Part shown: positions 1 through 7,941 of the stretch, piece after piece
How positions within the stretch are numbered: the stretch's first letter is position 1
How the letters are laid out: each line of letters opens with the position of its first letter
Assembly (NCBI RefSeq): GCF_900129975.1
Contig: NZ_FSRG01000005.1
Location: 310,001 to 374,000, forward strand
Reading direction: 5' to 3'
Length of the DNA: 64,000 nt
From: Halodesulfovibrio marinisediminis DSM 17456
GTDB lineage: Bacteria > Desulfobacterota > Desulfovibrionia > Desulfovibrionales > Desulfovibrionaceae
Made by a program: the position numbers and the translations under genes
The notes under the pieces: generated by a model
What the model was told of the DNA's origin: nothing
Seen by the model: only the letters and a program-made list of their open reading frames with translations
Databases searched by the model: none

Positions 1-1413
1 CTTGGTGCGTTTTCTCAGGAAAAACTGGATGCCATTGTTGAGAGTATGGCAGATGTGCTTGAGCAACATACGCAGGCTCTCGCCGTTATGTCCCATGAAG
101 AAACGGATTATGGCGACTGGCAGCATAAGCTTATTAAAAACGAATTTGTTTGTGGTTTCGCGCGCAGATCTTTGAGGGGGATGCGCTGTGTAGGCATTAT
201 CGGTGAAGACCGTGAAAAGCAGACAAAGGATGTCGGGGTTCCTGTAGGTGTACTTGTTGCGCTGTGTCCGGCTACCAGTCCGGTTTCAACAACTATCTAC
301 AAGGCGCTGATTGCAATCAAGTCAGGCAATGCCATTGTCTTTTCTCCGCACCCGAGAGCACAGAAAACAATCAGTAAAACTCTTGATATCATGATTGAGG
401 CTGCCCAGAAGTGCGGTCTTCCGGAAGGTGCACTGTCCTATATGCGTACAGTAGCGCCTAGTGGAACCGAAGAACTGATGGGGCACAAAGCGGTCTCTCT
501 CATTCTGAATACTGGCGTTCCCGGTATGCTTGACGCTGCAAGCAAATCCGGCAAGCCGTTTATTTACGGCGGTGCAGGTAATGGACCTGCATTTGTTGAA
601 CGCACTGCAGATATTCAGCAGGCTGTTAAAGATATTATCGCCAGTAAGACATTTGACCATGGCGTTGTTTCAGCAGCAGGGCAGTCAGTCGTTGTCGATG
701 GCTGCGTTGCCGGTGAAGTGAAAAGTGCTCTGCAACGCTATGGCGCGTATTTCATGTCTGAAGATGAAGCGAGCAAGCTTGGTTCTTTACTTTTCCATTC
801 CGACGGAAAACCGAATCATGATTTGATTGGAATACCGGCCGTCAAAATTGCACATAAAGCCGGTTTTTCAGTACCGGATAACACTACCGTATTGATCGCA
901 GAACGGAAGTATGTGTCTGAATTTGATCCATACTCACGGGAAAAACTGTGCCCTGTTCTTGGCTTTTATATTGAGCCGGACTGGATGCATGCATGCGAGA
1001 AATGCATAGAGTTGCTGCTTAGCGACCGCTGCGGGCACACTCTGGTTATCCATTCAAAAGATGAAGATGTGATCAATCAGTTTGCGCTGAAAAAGCCGGT
1101 AGGCAGGGTGTTGGTTAACACGCCTGCGGCGTTCGGCAGCATGGGCGCAACAACCAATCTGTTTCCTTCCATGACGCTGGGCAGTGGCTCGGCAGGGAAG
1201 GGGTTTACATCAGATAACGTATCTCCAATGAACCTGATCTACGTTCGCAAAGTCGGATACGGCGTGCGTAATGTTGAATCAATAGGGGCTGAAATCTTCC
1301 ATAAACAGGCAGCGACTGCACCGATTGCAGCGCCTGTTACTAACAGTGGTTTGAGCTCCAGTTCATTGCAGGCAGTACATCGTATTTTGAAAGAGGCTAT
1401 TGGAGAGCTTTAA
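1..1413 (+). CDS. Acylating aldehyde dehydrogenase homologue of the cut locus (5' partial)
   Basis: The reading frame is open from base 1, so the N-terminus lies outside the window; the first ATG visible (46) is internal because the upstream codons continue a normal helix of the family. The product belongs to the EutE/PduP/AdhE-N acylating aldehyde dehydrogenase family, which converts acetaldehyde plus CoA to acetyl-CoA with NAD+. Cofactor-region motifs such as GVPVGVLVALCPATSP and the glycine-rich GGAGNGPAFVE are present. At the position of the catalytic Cys (family pattern GV[IV]CASEQS) the sequence reads GVVSAAGQS, so Cys is replaced by Ser (codon 670-672) and the following Glu by Gly. It may therefore be a non-catalytic or altered member, with an active paralogue upstream. 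It lies 46 bp before cutC, probably in the same operon. Confidence 0.88.
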   Translation, partial: LGAFSQEKLDAIVESMADVLEQHTQALAVMSHEETDYGDWQHKLIKNEFVCGFARRSLRGMRCVGIIGEDREKQTKDVGVPVGVLVALCPATSPVSTTIYKALIAIKSGNAIVFSPHPRAQKTISKTLDIMIEAAQKCGLPEGALSYMRTVAPSGTEELMGHKAVSLILNTGVPGMLDAASKSGKPFIYGGAGNGPAFVERTADIQQAVKDIIASKTFDHGVVSAAGQSVVVDGCVAGEVKSALQRYGAYFMSEDEASKLGSLLFHSDGKPNHDLIGIPAVKIAHKAGFSVPDNTTVLIAERKYVSEFDPYSREKLCPVLGFYIEPDWMHACEKCIELLLSDRCGHTLVIHSKDEDVINQFALKKPVGRVLVNTPAAFGSMGATTNLFPSMTLGSGSAGKGFTSDNVSPMNLIYVRKVGYGVRNVESIGAEIFHKQAATAPIAAPVTNSGLSSSSLQAVHRILKEAIGEL

Positions 1414-1459
1414 TGCCGACAATTAACTCTGAAAGATTTCAAATAGAAGTGAGGTAGTA

Positions 1460-4012
1460 GTGGATATTCGGGAATTATCAGATAAGCTTGCAGAAGCTAC
1501 AAAAAATATGACTCCGGAAGAGCGTGCTTCTTTGCAGAAGATGTTCGAAGAAGTAACAGAAGATGTACTGAACCGTCAGGCTGCTCAGGGCAACCCTGTT
1601 CAGTACACTCCAACTACACATGGTACAGAAATTCCTGGTGGTCCTACTGATCGTCATGTTCGCTTGAGAGAAAACTTCCTCAAGCAGGTACCTACCATCA
1701 CCACTCACCGTGCTCGTGCAATTACTAAAATTGCTAAAGAAAATCCGGGCATGCCTAAAGTTTTGCTTCGTGCAAAATGCTTTAAGCATTGTTGTGAGAC
1801 TGCTCCTCTGGTTATTCAGAACGACGAGCTTATCGTTGGTGCACCTTGTGGCGCGCCACGTGCCGGTGCGTTCTCTCCAGATATCGCGTGGCGTTGGCTT
1901 GCTGACGAACTCGATACCATCGGTACCCGTAGTCAGGACCCGTTCTACATTTCTGAAGAAGACAAGAAGATCATGCGTGAAGAGCTGTTCCCGTTCTGGG
2001 CCGGCAAATCCGTTGATGAACATTGTGAAGACCAGTACCGCGAAGCTGGCTTGTGGGAACTTTCCGGTGAATCTTATGTATCCGATTGTTCTTACCACGC
2101 AGTAAACGGTGGTGGTGACTCCAACCCTGGTTACGACGTAATCCTGATGAACAAGGGTATGCTCGACGTTCAGCGTGAAGCTAGAGAACACCTCGAAAAG
2201 CTGAGCTACAAGAACCCTGAAGACATCGAGAAAATTTATTTCTACAAAGCACTGATCGATACTGCTGAAGGTATCATGATCTATGCACGTAGAATTTCTG
2301 AGTACGCAGCACAGCTTGCACAGCAGGAAACCAACCCTCAGCGTAAAGCTGAACTCATGAAGATTTCCGAAGTGAACGCTCGTGTTCCAGCTCACAAGCC
2401 AACCACTTTCTGGGAAGCAATCCAGTCTGTATGGACAATTGAATCCCTCCTCGTAGTTGAAGAAAACCAGACAGGTATGTCTATTGGCCGTGTGGACCAG
2501 TACATGTACCCGTACTACAAGGCCGATCTTGAAGCTGGCCGCATGACTGATTACGAAGCATTCGATCTTGCTGGTTGTATGCTGATTAAGATGTCTGAAA
2601 TGATGTGGATTACCAGTGAAGGTGGTTCCAAGTTCTTCGCAGGTTACCAGCCATTCGTAAACATGTGTGTTGGTGGTGTGACTCGTGACGGTCTTGATGC
2701 AACCAACGACCTTACATACCTGCTGATGGATGCTGTGCGTCACGTTAAAGTGTACCAGCCATCCCTATCTACCCGCGTGCATAACAAGTCTCCGCAGAAA
2801 TACCTCAAGAAGATTATTGAAGTAATTCGTGCTGGTATGGGCTTCCCTGCAATTCACTTTGATGACACCCACATCAAAATGATGCTTGCAAAAGGTGTAT
2901 CTATTGAAGACGCACGCGACTACTGCCTGATGGGTTGTGTAGAACCACAGAAATCCGGTCGTCTCTACCAGTGGACTTCCACTGCATACACTCAGTGGCC
3001 TATTTGTATTGAGCTTGTTCTCAACCATGGTGTGCCACTTTGGTATGGCAAACAGGTTTGTCCGGATATGGGCGATCTTAGCAGCTTCCAGACCTACGAA
3101 CAGTTCGAAGAAGCTGTTAAAGCACAGATTAAATTCATCACTGAGAAAAGTAGCGTAGCTACTGTTATTTCTCAGCGTGTTCACAAAGAGCTCGCTCCTA
3201 AGCCTCTCATGTCCATCATGTACGAAGGTTGTATGGAAAATGGCCGTGACGTATCTGCTGGCGGCGCAATGTACAACTTCGGTCCAGGTGTAATCTGGAG
3301 TGGTCTTGCTACTTACGCAGACTCTATGGCTGCGATTAAGAAGCTTGTATTCGACGAGAAAAAATACACTCTCGAACAGCTTAATGAAGCACTCAAAGCT
3401 GATTTCGTTGGTTACGACCAGATTAAAGCTGATTGTCTTGCTGCTCCAAAATTCGGTAACGACGATGACTACGCAGACCTTATTGCTGCAGACCTCGTTA
3501 GCTTCACCGAAGCAGAGCACCGTAAGTTTAAAACTCTCTACTCCGTATTGAGCCACGGTACTCTCTCCATTTCCAACAACACCCCGTTTGGTCAGCTTAC
3601 CGGTGCATCCGCAGGCGGTCGTCGTGCATGGCTGCCGCTTTCTGACGGTATCAGCCCAAGTCACGGTGCAGACTTCAAGGGCCCTACAGCCATTATTAAA
3701 TCTGTTTCCAAAATGGCTAACGACAGCATGAACATCGGTATGGTGCACAACTTCAAGCTCATGTCCGGTCTCTTGGATACCCCAGAGGGTGAGCAGGGCA
3801 TCATTACTCTTATCCGTACCGCAAGCATGCTCGGTAACGGTGAAATGCAGTTTAACTACCTTGATAACGAAGTTCTTCTCGATGCTCAGAAGCATCCTGA
3901 AAACTACCGTGATCTTGTTGTTCGTGTTGCAGGCTACTCAGCGTTCTTCGTTGAGCTCTGCAAAGACGTTCAGGACGAAATTATCAGCAGAACAATGCTG
4001 AAAGAAATCTAG
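1460..4012 (+). CDS. cutC: Choline trimethylamine-lyase (glycyl radical enzyme)
   Basis: 850 residues, GTG start with GAGGTAG just upstream. CutC cleaves choline to trimethylamine and acetaldehyde inside a microcompartment. The pyruvate-formate-lyase-like domain covers most of the chain. The thiyl motif MGCVEP gives Cys493 and Glu495, followed by Thr506, and the C-terminal RVAGYSAF gives the radical Gly825. These match the choline-binding set of characterised Desulfovibrio CutC (Cys489, Glu491, Thr502, Gly821) with a constant offset of four. The GGGD motif near residue 220 matches the choline-contacting Asp216. This separates it from isethionate-, propanediol- and glycerol-specific relatives. 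It is followed after 21 bp by its activase cutD. Codon use is strongly biased, as in highly expressed genes. Confidence 0.97.
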   Translation: MDIRELSDKLAEATKNMTPEERASLQKMFEEVTEDVLNRQAAQGNPVQYTPTTHGTEIPGGPTDRHVRLRENFLKQVPTITTHRARAITKIAKENPGMPKVLLRAKCFKHCCETAPLVIQNDELIVGAPCGAPRAGAFSPDIAWRWLADELDTIGTRSQDPFYISEEDKKIMREELFPFWAGKSVDEHCEDQYREAGLWELSGESYVSDCSYHAVNGGGDSNPGYDVILMNKGMLDVQREAREHLEKLSYKNPEDIEKIYFYKALIDTAEGIMIYARRISEYAAQLAQQETNPQRKAELMKISEVNARVPAHKPTTFWEAIQSVWTIESLLVVEENQTGMSIGRVDQYMYPYYKADLEAGRMTDYEAFDLAGCMLIKMSEMMWITSEGGSKFFAGYQPFVNMCVGGVTRDGLDATNDLTYLLMDAVRHVKVYQPSLSTRVHNKSPQKYLKKIIEVIRAGMGFPAIHFDDTHIKMMLAKGVSIEDARDYCLMGCVEPQKSGRLYQWTSTAYTQWPICIELVLNHGVPLWYGKQVCPDMGDLSSFQTYEQFEEAVKAQIKFITEKSSVATVISQRVHKELAPKPLMSIMYEGCMENGRDVSAGGAMYNFGPGVIWSGLATYADSMAAIKKLVFDEKKYTLEQLNEALKADFVGYDQIKADCLAAPKFGNDDDYADLIAADLVSFTEAEHRKFKTLYSVLSHGTLSISNNTPFGQLTGASAGGRRAWLPLSDGISPSHGADFKGPTAIIKSVSKMANDSMNIGMVHNFKLMSGLLDTPEGEQGIITLIRTASMLGNGEMQFNYLDNEVLLDAQKHPENYRDLVVRVAGYSAFFVELCKDVQDEIISRTMLKEI

Positions 4013-4033
4013 CCAGACGGGGTTTGAGTACAC

Positions 4034-4984
4034 ATGACTACTAATTCAGACATGATTGAAAGAAAGGGACTTATCTTCAACGTACAGAAGTACAATATGT
4101 ACGATGGTCCTGGAGTAAGAACCCTCGTGTTTTTCAAGGGATGTCCGTTGCGTTGCAAGTGGTGCTCAAACCCCGAAGGCCAAAAACGCAAGTTTCAGAT
4201 CCTGTATAAACAGGATGTCTGCGTCAATTGCGGTAAGTGCGCCTCTGTGTGTCCTGTGGGACTTCATTCCATGGGAGCAGGCGGCACTTTACATCAGATG
4301 TCAGACAGCATTGACTGCATAGGTTGTGGTAAATGCGAAGAAGTCTGTGCTGCATCAGCACTTTCCGTCGTCGGTGAGAAGAAAACCACTTCTGAGGTGA
4401 TGGACATTGTCGAAGAGGATAGAGCCTTCTACGAGATGTCCGGAGGTGGTGTGACTTTGGGCGGTGGAGAAGTGCTGATGCAACCAGAATTCGCCACAAA
4501 CGTACTGATGACCTGTAAGCAGCGGGGTATCAACACAGCAATTGAAACCTGCGGATACGCAAAGCAGGAAGCTGTGCTTAAGGCTGCTGAGTTCGTGGAT
4601 TTATTCCTTTACGACATTAAGCACATCAACTCAGAAAAGCACTATGAGTTGACCGGCGTGCGTAACGAAACCATTTTGCAGAACGTGACCGCGCTTATTG
4701 AAAAGCGTCACAATGTAAAAATCCGTCTGCCGTTGATGAAAGATGTGAACGATGCACCTGAGGATATTGAAGGGCTTATCGCCTTTTTGAAACCATTCCG
4801 CGACCGTAAAAATTTCAAAGGTGTCGACTTACTTCCGTACCACAAGATGGGTGTGAACAAATACAAGCAGCTGGGCTGGGAGTACCCGATGAAGGGTGAT
4901 TTTGCTCTTAGTGATGCTGACCTGGAACGAATTGAAAATCAGTTCAAAGCACACGACTTCGTAGTTTCAGTAATTCGACACTAG
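4034..4984 (+). CDS. cutD: Choline TMA-lyase activating enzyme (radical SAM)
   Basis: 316 residues. The radical SAM motif CxxxCxxC appears as GCPLRCKWC after the family signature YDGPGVRTLVFF. Two ferredoxin-like cysteine clusters follow (CVNCGKCASVCP and CIGCGKCEEVC, about residues 63-105), the layout of glycyl-radical activases. The enzyme uses S-adenosylmethionine and a reduced [4Fe-4S] cluster to place the glycyl radical on CutC. The motif GGGEVLMQPEFA corresponds to the SAM-binding GGGEP region of relatives, with Glu kept and Pro replaced by Val. I chose the ATG at 4034; a second in-frame ATG at 4052 lacks a better ribosome site. Adjacent to cutC and co-directional. Confidence 0.95.
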   Translation: MTTNSDMIERKGLIFNVQKYNMYDGPGVRTLVFFKGCPLRCKWCSNPEGQKRKFQILYKQDVCVNCGKCASVCPVGLHSMGAGGTLHQMSDSIDCIGCGKCEEVCAASALSVVGEKKTTSEVMDIVEEDRAFYEMSGGGVTLGGGEVLMQPEFATNVLMTCKQRGINTAIETCGYAKQEAVLKAAEFVDLFLYDIKHINSEKHYELTGVRNETILQNVTALIEKRHNVKIRLPLMKDVNDAPEDIEGLIAFLKPFRDRKNFKGVDLLPYHKMGVNKYKQLGWEYPMKGDFALSDADLERIENQFKAHDFVVSVIRH

Positions 4985-4988
4985 GCAT

Positions 4989-5066
4989 TATTGCCTCCGG
5001 CGGCTCTCCAAGGGGCAAGGGCTCTACCCTGCACCCGCAAGGGGGATGCCCCCTTGACCGTGGATT
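4989..5066 (+). repeat. Intergenic GC-rich repeat with hairpin, between cutD and the EutS-type gene
   Basis: The 142-bp gap after cutD contains GCCTCCGGCGGC (4993-5004), a run of alternating purine- and pyrimidine-rich blocks, and a perfect 8-bp hairpin CAAGGGGG/CCCCCTTG with a 3-base loop (5038-5045 and 5049-5056). The 12-bp core recurs in inverted orientation at 28598-28609. This resembles a dispersed Desulfovibrio intergenic element. There is no T-run after the hairpin, so a simple terminator is unlikely; it may stabilise the upstream cutCD message. Confidence 0.6.
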
Positions 5067-5126
5067 TGTTTGGAGAGGGGATCCGTTAGAGAGTAGTTTT
5101 GTCGGCAACATTAAAGGTAGCTTGTA

Positions 5127-5480
5127 ATGCAAAGTAATCAGTCCCGTGAGTTGGAACGAATCATTCAGGAAACCGTTCCGGGTAAACAGGTCACAATCGC
5201 CCACGTTATCGCAGCTCCTATGAAGGACATTTATGAGCGTCTGGGTGTGGAAGAAAAAGGCGCACTTGGTATTTTGACCTTGTCTCCTTTTGAGACTGCT
5301 ATCATTGCCGCCGATATTGCCACCAAAACAGCAGATGTGGAAATCGGATTTTTAGACCGCTTCACCGGTTCTGTAGTTCTTACCGGTAGCGTTGAGAGCG
5401 TGGAAACAGCATTACAGGCGGTTGTGGATGTGTTGTCCCGCAACATGGGCTTTACAGCCGGAGCCGTAACCCGCTCCTAG
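5127..5480 (+). CDS. eutS: EutS/CutR/PduU-type circularly permuted BMC-H shell protein
   Basis: 117 residues. The order of segments ([20 protein letters not shown], then [21 protein letters not shown], then [11 protein letters not shown] and a C-terminal [10 protein letters not shown] helix) is the permuted BMC fold of EutS, PduU and CutR, which forms shell hexamers with a small N-terminal barrel over the pore. AAAGGTAG lies upstream of the ATG. Its place directly after cutD, ahead of a EutP-type GTPase, is a common arrangement. The family is known for flexible assembly states (CutR); whether that applies here cannot be told from sequence. Confidence 0.92.
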   Translation: MQSNQSRELERIIQETVPGKQVTIAHVIAAPMKDIYERLGVEEKGALGILTLSPFETAIIAADIATKTADVEIGFLDRFTGSVVLTGSVESVETALQAVVDVLSRNMGFTAGAVTRS

Positions 5481-5488
5481 AGTCTCGG

Positions 5489-5959
5489 ATGGTACAACGA
5501 AGAATCATGCTCATCGGGGCAACAGGTTGTGGAAAGACTTCGCTTGCTAACGTGCTGGATCAGTACGGTGAACCTGTTAGCCAAGACGGGACGTCTACAG
5601 GCATCGTCTCTGCCCGCGGTAGACAAGATGTCCGCTACGGCAAGCATACGATAGATGTGCCCGGCGGATATTTTGAAAATCCGTGGATGTACAACCACCT
5701 TATTGCACTGGCACAGAACCATGCTTCCCATGTGGTGTTTGTGGTGAGCCAGTCACAACGTTCAGTGGCAGGTGCGCCGGGGCTGGCAAAAGTGTTTGGT
5801 TGCTCCGTTACCGGAGTGGTGACGCACTGTGATGTGAAGTCGCAGAACAAGAATTTTTGCCTGAAGCAATTGCAGCAGTATGGCGTACCGGAACCGTACT
5901 TCAATGTCAGTGTGGCAGATGGAAGCGGCATTCCGGAGTTATTACAGCATCTGTTTTGA
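5489..5959 (+). CDS. eutP: EutP/PduV-family microcompartment GTPase-like protein
   Basis: 156 residues. The P-loop reads GATGCGKTS near the N-terminus, the switch-II-like motif is DVPGGYFENPWMYNH (compare DTPGEYxEN in EutP), and the base-recognition motif of Ras-like GTPases appears as THCD. This is the EutP/PduV family, P-loop NTPases that associate with microcompartments; PduV is reported on the outer shell surface and an acetate-kinase activity has been reported for EutP. It starts 8 bp after the EutS-type gene and has only a weak ribosome site, suggesting coupled translation. Confidence 0.88.
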   Translation: MVQRRIMLIGATGCGKTSLANVLDQYGEPVSQDGTSTGIVSARGRQDVRYGKHTIDVPGGYFENPWMYNHLIALAQNHASHVVFVVSQSQRSVAGAPGLAKVFGCSVTGVVTHCDVKSQNKNFCLKQLQQYGVPEPYFNVSVADGSGIPELLQHLF

Positions 5960-5984
5960 TGCTCGGATGTGAAAGGAACAGTAG

Positions 5985-6683
5985 ATGAAATTTATTACCG
6001 AAGACGATCTCCGCACCTTGTACAGAAAAGAAGCTTTTACTGACTTCAATGTAACGAAGGACGTGAAGCTTACTCCTGGTGCGCGTCAGTTCCTGACCGA
6101 CAGAAGAATTACCATTCTTTTGGACGGTGTTCCTTCCGAGCGTGCTGAGCCTTCTCCTTCAACGCACTTTCAGGCTCCAGTCTTGGAAAAGAAAGTTGAA
6201 CCTGCTGCTGAGGCAGAGTTCGACTGGAAAAAGAAACGACTTAGCGCCGAGCTTAAATCAATTGCCAATACGTTTCTTCTTATCGCGTGTGAATTGCAGG
6301 CACGAGATATCACTCTTTCTCAAAGCGTTGCTGTCCTTGAACGAGAAGTGTCAGCAATGCACGCTATTCTTGATGAAGATGCCCCATTGCAGGATCTAGA
6401 CTTCGAGGAATGCCGCGGCATCACAAAAGAAAACTTTTCCACTCCGTTGGCGGACTGTTTTGAGATTACCTCGGAACATATGCTGCCGCCTAACGGTAAA
6501 GAGGTTCTGCTTCTGAACAAGCTTCGTTCTGCCATGCACATGCTTGAAGCGACAGTTTTGGAACTGTACGGAACCTGTTCAGATGAGAACAGTTTCTGTG
6601 TTCGTGTGAGCCAGATTCGTAATGTTCTGTCCCAAATGATTTGCACTGCACTAGGAGGGAGAGAATGTCAGAGAGTAGAGTAA
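5985..6683 (+). CDS. EutT-like cobalamin adenosyltransferase-family protein of the cut locus
   Basis: 232 residues, AAAGGA upstream of ATG. Residues 1-47 form the N-terminal module seen in EutT (FITEDDLRTL ... VKLTPGARQFL ... ITIL). A short Pro/Glu-rich linker follows, then an all-helical region (about 80-225) of the Cob_adeno_trans type. In ethanolamine loci EutT makes adenosylcobalamin for the B12-dependent lyase. CutC needs no B12, so an enzymatic role here is doubtful. I do not see the His/Cys metal-binding cluster of enteric EutT. A structural or repurposed role is plausible. The last 19 bases overlap the start of the next small frame. Confidence 0.65.
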   Translation: MKFITEDDLRTLYRKEAFTDFNVTKDVKLTPGARQFLTDRRITILLDGVPSERAEPSPSTHFQAPVLEKKVEPAAEAEFDWKKKRLSAELKSIANTFLLIACELQARDITLSQSVAVLEREVSAMHAILDEDAPLQDLDFEECRGITKENFSTPLADCFEITSEHMLPPNGKEVLLLNKLRSAMHMLEATVLELYGTCSDENSFCVRVSQIRNVLSQMICTALGGRECQRVE

Positions 6684-6823
6684 ATTTTGTTTACTGTGAC
6701 AAACTTCTTCCCGTGTTACGCCCTGTTATCGAAACACGGCTGGCATCCCACACGCATGACCCCAAAAATTCAATGGTTGTCTTACAGCTAGGCTTTGGTC
6801 TTAGCTGTAAGACACAAGCATAG
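6665..6823 (+). CDS. Unrecognised 52-residue protein overlapping the EutT-like gene
   Basis: A short frame starting ATG at 6665 behind a strong AGGAGGGA ribosome site that lies inside the end of the preceding gene; the two frames overlap by 19 bases. The peptide (MSESRVNFVYCDKLLP at its start) has no motif I recognise. Its last third is encoded by one arm, the loop and most of the other arm of a 13-bp inverted repeat, which makes it look like a truncated gene whose end was rewritten. It sits in a stretch where other shell genes are broken, so a gene remnant is as likely as a functional small protein. Confidence 0.45.
   Translation: MSESRVNFVYCDKLLPVLRPVIETRLASHTHDPKNSMVVLQLGFGLSCKTQA
6778..6814 (+). 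promoter_or_regulatory. Perfect 13-bp inverted repeat (RNA hairpin) before a BMC gene
   Basis: TGTCTTACAGCTA (6778-6790) and TAGCTGTAAGACA (6802-6814) are exact reverse complements around an 11-base loop. No T-run follows. It ends 26 bp before the BMC start codon at 6841, so it could act as an RNA processing or stability element that sets expression of the downstream shell genes. Confidence 0.7.
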
Positions 6824-6840
6824 CTCAGAAGGGTATCATT

Positions 6841-7146
6841 ATGGAATTTCGCATAATTAAATCACCGTCTCCTGGAGCATTGAACATCCTGTTACGCCGC
6901 AGAGGTTCCGGCAAATCAGACATTGCTGAACCTGTTGATGCCGTGGGGCTTATTCAGGGCAAAATGATCGATATGGTTGTTGCTGCGGATATCGCGGAAA
7001 AAAGTGTTGGCGTTGTGGTGGAAGATATTAAGGGCAACTGTCCGCAGAACATGATCCTGCTCGCTATTATGGGTGACACTGCTTCTGTTGAGTCTGCAAT
7101 GGCAGAGATCAAGTTTAAGCTCAAAGAGGGATATCACGCTTGCTAG
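6841..7146 (+). CDS. BMC-domain shell protein
   Basis: 101 residues. After an N-terminal stretch (MEFRIIKSPSPGALNILLRR) the BMC core begins at about residue 32: VDAVGLIQGKMIDMVVAADIAEKSVGV, ending with GDTASVESAMAEI. This is the pfam00936-type fold of shell hexamers, but the N-terminal extension and the missing HVIPRP-type tail set it apart from canonical PduA/EutM; I cannot assign a specific paralogue. AGAAGGG precedes the ATG. The stop codon region overlaps the possible TTG start of the EutN remnant that follows. Confidence 0.82.
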   Translation: MEFRIIKSPSPGALNILLRRRGSGKSDIAEPVDAVGLIQGKMIDMVVAADIAEKSVGVVVEDIKGNCPQNMILLAIMGDTASVESAMAEIKFKLKEGYHAC

Positions 7147-7229
7147 TCGCCAAACTGATAGCCTGCGTCTGGGCAACTCGAAAGGCTGACTCCGTGAAAG
7201 GACTCAAGTTTATTTTTGCACTGCTGTAG
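7140..7229 (+). pseudogene. Interrupted EutN/CcmL-type vertex protein gene (remnant)
   Basis: From a possible TTG start at 7140, overlapping the preceding stop codon, the translation begins LLVAKLIACVWATRK and continues ADSVKGLKFIF. This closely fits the N-terminus of EutN/CcmL pentamers (pattern [LV]A.V.G.VVATRK..SL.G.KLL). It stops at TAG (7227-7229) after 29 residues, whereas the family has about 90. The 60 bases after the stop contain a fragment (frame +1) with a weak resemblance to the VGAG.GDTV region, but the rest of the domain is missing. The frame is truncated or internally deleted. The next gene starts only 65 bp further on. Confidence 0.6.
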
Positions 7230-7293
7230 GTTGCAACTGTGACAGGCAGGATACCGTTTATGGACGCAGAAACTGAGAAGGAGGTGTAAAGAA

Positions 7294-7938
7294 ATGAAGA
7301 AAGTTGTCTGTGCAAAGGATGTTGAGACCCTCATCGAACAAGGCAAAAAGACACTGTATGTCGATTCGAATACTATTTTAACCCCCTCTGCGAAAGATGC
7401 TGCAAAACTGGCTGAAATAGAAATTTTTGAAGGTGCACCTCGGCAAAGTGCATGTGAATCCGTTTCTGCTCCTGTGTCATGCGAAGGAGCGATCAGCAGT
7501 GATCTGATCTATTCAGCATTAAAAGCAATGTATGAACGAGGCATGCTGGATACTTTCCTGAAGGAATTAACCCGCAAAGGATTGTGTTCCGAAGCTGTTG
7601 GCGGAGGAAAAATTGTTCGCGGAAAATCTGTTGAAATGGAACCGTTCGATACCGGTGCTTCCGGTGCAAAGGCGTGTTCCCGGGAGGTAATCGGCGAAGG
7701 CGATGGTCGAATCCATTCCGGATTCTTTGAAATCGACCATTCCCGTTTCGAACAGGATTTTGCCTGTGAAGCAAACTGTCACTTACTCGAAGGAACTCTG
7801 AACCTCACCATTAACGGCCAGACAGTGGCTGTGGAAACCGGTGACGTGTTCTATATTCCGGCGGGTTCAAAAGTGGTTTGGGATGCAGCAGGTAAAGCAC
7901 GTCTGTTCTATTCCAGATTTCCACAGTCAAAGGGATAA
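7294..7938 (+). CDS. eutQ: EutQ-like cupin protein
   Basis: 214 residues, strong GAAGGAGGTG ribosome site. The N-terminal 48 residues carry the module VVCAKDVETL ... NTILTPSAKDAA, shared with the EutT-like protein of this locus. A variable linker follows, and residues about 110-212 form a single cupin barrel: EGTLNLTINGQTVAVETGDVFYIPAGS resembles the two conserved cupin motifs. EutQ is an essential accessory of ethanolamine microcompartments, with reported acetate kinase activity in Salmonella. It may serve the acetyl-phosphate end of the choline pathway here. It is co-directional with its neighbours and 3 bp from the next gene. Confidence 0.82.
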   Translation: MKKVVCAKDVETLIEQGKKTLYVDSNTILTPSAKDAAKLAEIEIFEGAPRQSACESVSAPVSCEGAISSDLIYSALKAMYERGMLDTFLKELTRKGLCSEAVGGGKIVRGKSVEMEPFDTGASGAKACSREVIGEGDGRIHSGFFEIDHSRFEQDFACEANCHLLEGTLNLTINGQTVAVETGDVFYIPAGSKVVWDAAGKARLFYSRFPQSKG

Positions 7939-7941
7939 CAG

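Noticed and set aside
1478-3895. Long - strand frames opposite cutC
   Set aside because: Shadow frames of a strongly codon-biased gene; no motif.
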